Origin: an uncultured Ruminococcus sp.
GTDB taxonomy: Bacteria; Bacillota; Clostridia; Oscillospirales; Ruminococcaceae
NCBI GenBank assembly: GCA_900556055.1
Contig: USNJ01000004.1
Coordinates: 1 to 24,766, forward strand
DNA length: 24,766 bases
Direction of reading: 5' to 3'
Numbering within the stretch: position 1 is the stretch's first letter; every line of letters begins with the position of its first letter. Positions 24,713-24,766 of this stretch are shown one piece after another. Both the position numbers and the translations under genes were made by a program. The notes under the pieces were generated by a model. That model was not told where the DNA came from. It saw only the letters and a program-made list of their open reading frames with translations, and ran no database searches.

Positions 24713-24766
24713 TGTGTTTTATGTGACATTACGTTCCATTTATGAGCGACATGCAGCTTCAGAACA

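Overview
The window looks like chromosomal DNA of an anaerobic Gram-positive gut or rumen bacterium of the Oscillospiraceae, most likely Ruminococcus or a close relative. The evidence is a cellobiose 2-epimerase that agrees in length and active-site positions with the Ruminococcus albus enzyme as I recall it, AAAGGA/AGGAGG ribosome sites, a rubrerythrin, ComFB, a SecA with a zinc tail, and low-to-moderate GC. The placement is an inference from recall, not a database result. I see no rRNA, tRNA, CRISPR array, phage gene or transposase.

Layout. (1) 1-4181, minus strand: a chemotaxis operon cheA-cheW-cheR-cheB, with cheB cut by the window edge. CheA carries a tandem duplication of a P2-like module. 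(2) 4182-4727: an intergenic region with a sigma-D-like motif facing cheA, a sigma-A-type promoter facing the other way, and a 166-bp imperfect inverted repeat that looks like a MITE or other structured repeat. (3) 4728-7816, plus: a large FliK/YlqG-like protein, a short FlhB-like (FlhX/YlqH) protein without the NPTH autocleavage motif, and a CPBP-family membrane protease, ending at a strong bidirectional terminator. (4) 7866-9434, minus: a sodium:solute symporter with its own promoter. (5) 9435-10014: a regulatory-looking stretch with a repeated 13-mer on both sides of the symporter promoter, a terminator-ended structured segment with no gene, and three 40-bp tandem units each holding a dyad. 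(6) 10015-17509, plus: one tightly packed operon of five genes, mostly overlapping: a pyrophosphatase-like/Nudix fusion, endonuclease III, a DUF58 protein, a membrane transglutaminase and RecQ. (7) 17550-18167, minus: rubrerythrin. (8) 18361-24712, plus: secA behind a consensus TTGACA-17-TATAAT promoter, then a DUF1015 protein, cellobiose 2-epimerase, a ComFB-domain protein and a Ser/Thr/Glu-rich lipoprotein.

How the genes fit together. The left third is motility and taxis. The central operon pairs nucleotide sanitation (Nudix) with DNA repair (Nth, RecQ) and a DUF58/transglutaminase envelope pair that elsewhere usually sits beside a MoxR ATPase, absent here. The right third joins protein export to cellobiose metabolism. 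The least explained signals are the 9.4-10.0 kb intergenic region, the cheA-side hairpin element, the PPase-like/Nudix fusion with a changed PPase signature, and an endonuclease III whose fourth iron-sulfur cysteine is not in the canonical place.
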